From NCBI GenBank assembly GCA_022704925.1, contig JAKJFK010000071.1, forward strand, positions 1 through 8,320: DNA of 8,320 bases, in the 5' to 3' direction. The stretch is from a candidate division TA06 bacterium (GTDB taxonomy: Bacteria > Ratteibacteria > UBA8468 > MWAK01). The notes beneath the pieces were generated by a model that saw only the letters and a list, made by a program, of their open reading frames with translations, did not search any database and was not told the DNA's origin. The position numbers and the translations under genes were made by a program. Every line of letters begins with the position of its first letter. Position 1 is the first letter of the stretch. Below, piece by piece: positions 7,394 to 8,320 of this stretch.

Positions 7394-8320
7394 ATGCGTT
7401 TAGGTCAGCAAGCCCGTGAAAAAGCCACCGGTTATGCCGCGACCCGGACGGTAAAAGCCATCCTGGCTCTGATGCCACGAATTTCCAACACCACCCTGAT
7501 CCGTCTTACCCACCTGGCCGAACTCCTGGTGGCCGATACCGCCCAGAAGGAACGGGTGCGCGTCATCAGGGAGAAGTTCGAACGGAATCACCCCAGCCTG
7601 GAGGCCGCCAAGCGGATTGCCCGCCGCCTTTCGGTCCCGGCCCGCGAGAAGTTGATCCACAACCTGGTCGTGAACGGTATGCTGCTGGGTACCCGCCGCC
7701 GCAACTCCATCCGGGAGTCAGAGGGCTGGCGGCCGCCCTTCTTCATCGTGATCAGCCCCACCATGCGCTGCAACCTGAATTGTATCGGCTGTTACGCCGG
7801 CAGTTACGAACGCCAGGACGTGCTGGCCTCCGCCGATCTTGACCGTATTTTGAACCAGGCCAGGGAACTGGGCATTTACTTTGTTACCATCTCCGGCGGC
7901 GAACCTTTCATGCGCGAAGACCTGCTCGATCTCATGCAGCGCCACAACGACATCTACTTCCAGGTTTACACCAACGGTACCCTGATCACCGACCGGGTGG
8001 CCGACCGGCTGGCCGCCCTGGGCAACGTGGCGCCGGCCATCAGCGTCGAGGGTTACCAGGCCGAGACCGACCACCGGCGCGGCACCGGCGTCTACCGGAA
8101 ACTGGAGCAGGTGTGGAAAAAGCTGGTGGAGAAGGGGGTTATGTTCGGCTTTTCCGCCACGCCGACCCGCCACAACCTGGAACTGCTCTTCAGCGACGGG
8201 TTCATTGATTCGATGATCGAGGCCGGCGCCCTCTTCGGCTGGTATTTTCACTACATTCCGATCGGTTCGCGTCCCGATGTCAACCTGATGCCGACTCCCG
8301 AACAGCGCGCCTATGCCCGG
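7394..8320 (+). CDS. Radical SAM enzyme of unknown substrate, 5' part (3' end outside window)
   Basis: The frame is open from the ATG to the right edge, 309 codons, with no stop reached. Residues 1-110 are Arg/Lys-rich and look mainly helical, with no family I can name. The radical SAM core then begins: PFFIVISPTMRCNLNCIGCY (115-134) holds the CxxxCxxC cluster motif (Cys126, Cys130, Cys133) for the [4Fe-4S] cluster that cleaves S-adenosylmethionine. SGGEP (167-171) contacts the SAM methionine, and VYTNGTLI follows. Later segments (ISVEG, GTGVY, YFHYIPIG) fit the rest of the partial barrel. A strong GGAGG at 7384-7388, 5 nt before the ATG, fixes the start. The gene sits 14 nt behind panD, so both should share one transcript. 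The substrate is not evident, and any C-terminal auxiliary-cluster (SPASM-like) domain would lie beyond the window. Confidence 0.88.
   Translation, partial: MRLGQQAREKATGYAATRTVKAILALMPRISNTTLIRLTHLAELLVADTAQKERVRVIREKFERNHPSLEAAKRIARRLSVPAREKLIHNLVVNGMLLGTRRRNSIRESEGWRPPFFIVISPTMRCNLNCIGCYAGSYERQDVLASADLDRILNQARELGIYFVTISGGEPFMREDLLDLMQRHNDIYFQVYTNGTLITDRVADRLAALGNVAPAISVEGYQAETDHRRGTGVYRKLEQVWKKLVEKGVMFGFSATPTRHNLELLFSDGFIDSMIEAGALFGWYFHYIPIGSRPDVNLMPTPEQRAYAR

Overview
The window is a GC-rich bacterial chromosomal segment (an AT-rich leader before gap is the main exception). It holds nine protein genes and no recognisable RNA gene, mobile element or CRISPR array. The codons, tight spacing and clear Shine-Dalgarno sites are bacterial. 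The gene set (clustered gap-pgk-tpiA, a ThiI-like PP-loop protein with three cysteines, an RseC-type redox membrane protein, a NifU-like protein, a short CstA and a radical SAM enzyme) would fit an anaerobic or microaerophilic bacterium of a deeply branching or uncultured phylum. That placement is inference; the sequence does not fix the taxon.

Layout: (1) 2-232, the 3' end of a comF-type phosphoribosyltransferase gene, followed by a possible terminator and an AT-rich leader. (2) 380-5025, a run of six plus-strand genes with gaps of 48 nt or less, or overlaps: gap, pgk and tpiA (lower glycolysis, C3 interconversion), a ThiI/MnmA-like ATPase, an RseC-family membrane protein and a NifU-like protein. 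pgk/tpiA share an ATGA junction and rseC-like/nifU-like overlap by 17 nt, so at least these pairs are probably translationally coupled. (3) 5044-6801, cstA on the minus strand, converging on the NifU-like gene with 18 nt between the stop codons. (4) 6802-7022, a divergent control region with two near-consensus sigma70-type promoters placed back to back. (5) 7023-8320, panD (aspartate 1-decarboxylase) and a radical SAM enzyme of unknown substrate that runs off the right edge.

How the genes may work together: GAPDH, PGK and TPI catalyse consecutive or adjacent steps of glycolysis/gluconeogenesis. The next three genes share a cysteine and Fe-S theme: a PP-loop enzyme with CxxC plus a third Cys, a CxxCxxC membrane protein, and a CxxC Fe-S scaffold. 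A sulfur-transfer/Fe-S module is a reasonable hypothesis that the sequence alone does not prove. CstA-family proteins import pyruvate or peptides. PanD makes beta-alanine for pantothenate/CoA, and its partner here is a radical SAM protein rather than panB or panC.

No clearly new system is demonstrated. The best candidates for a second look are the PP-loop/RseC/NifU trio, the panD-radical SAM pair with a Gln at PanD position 11, and the structured divergent promoter region.
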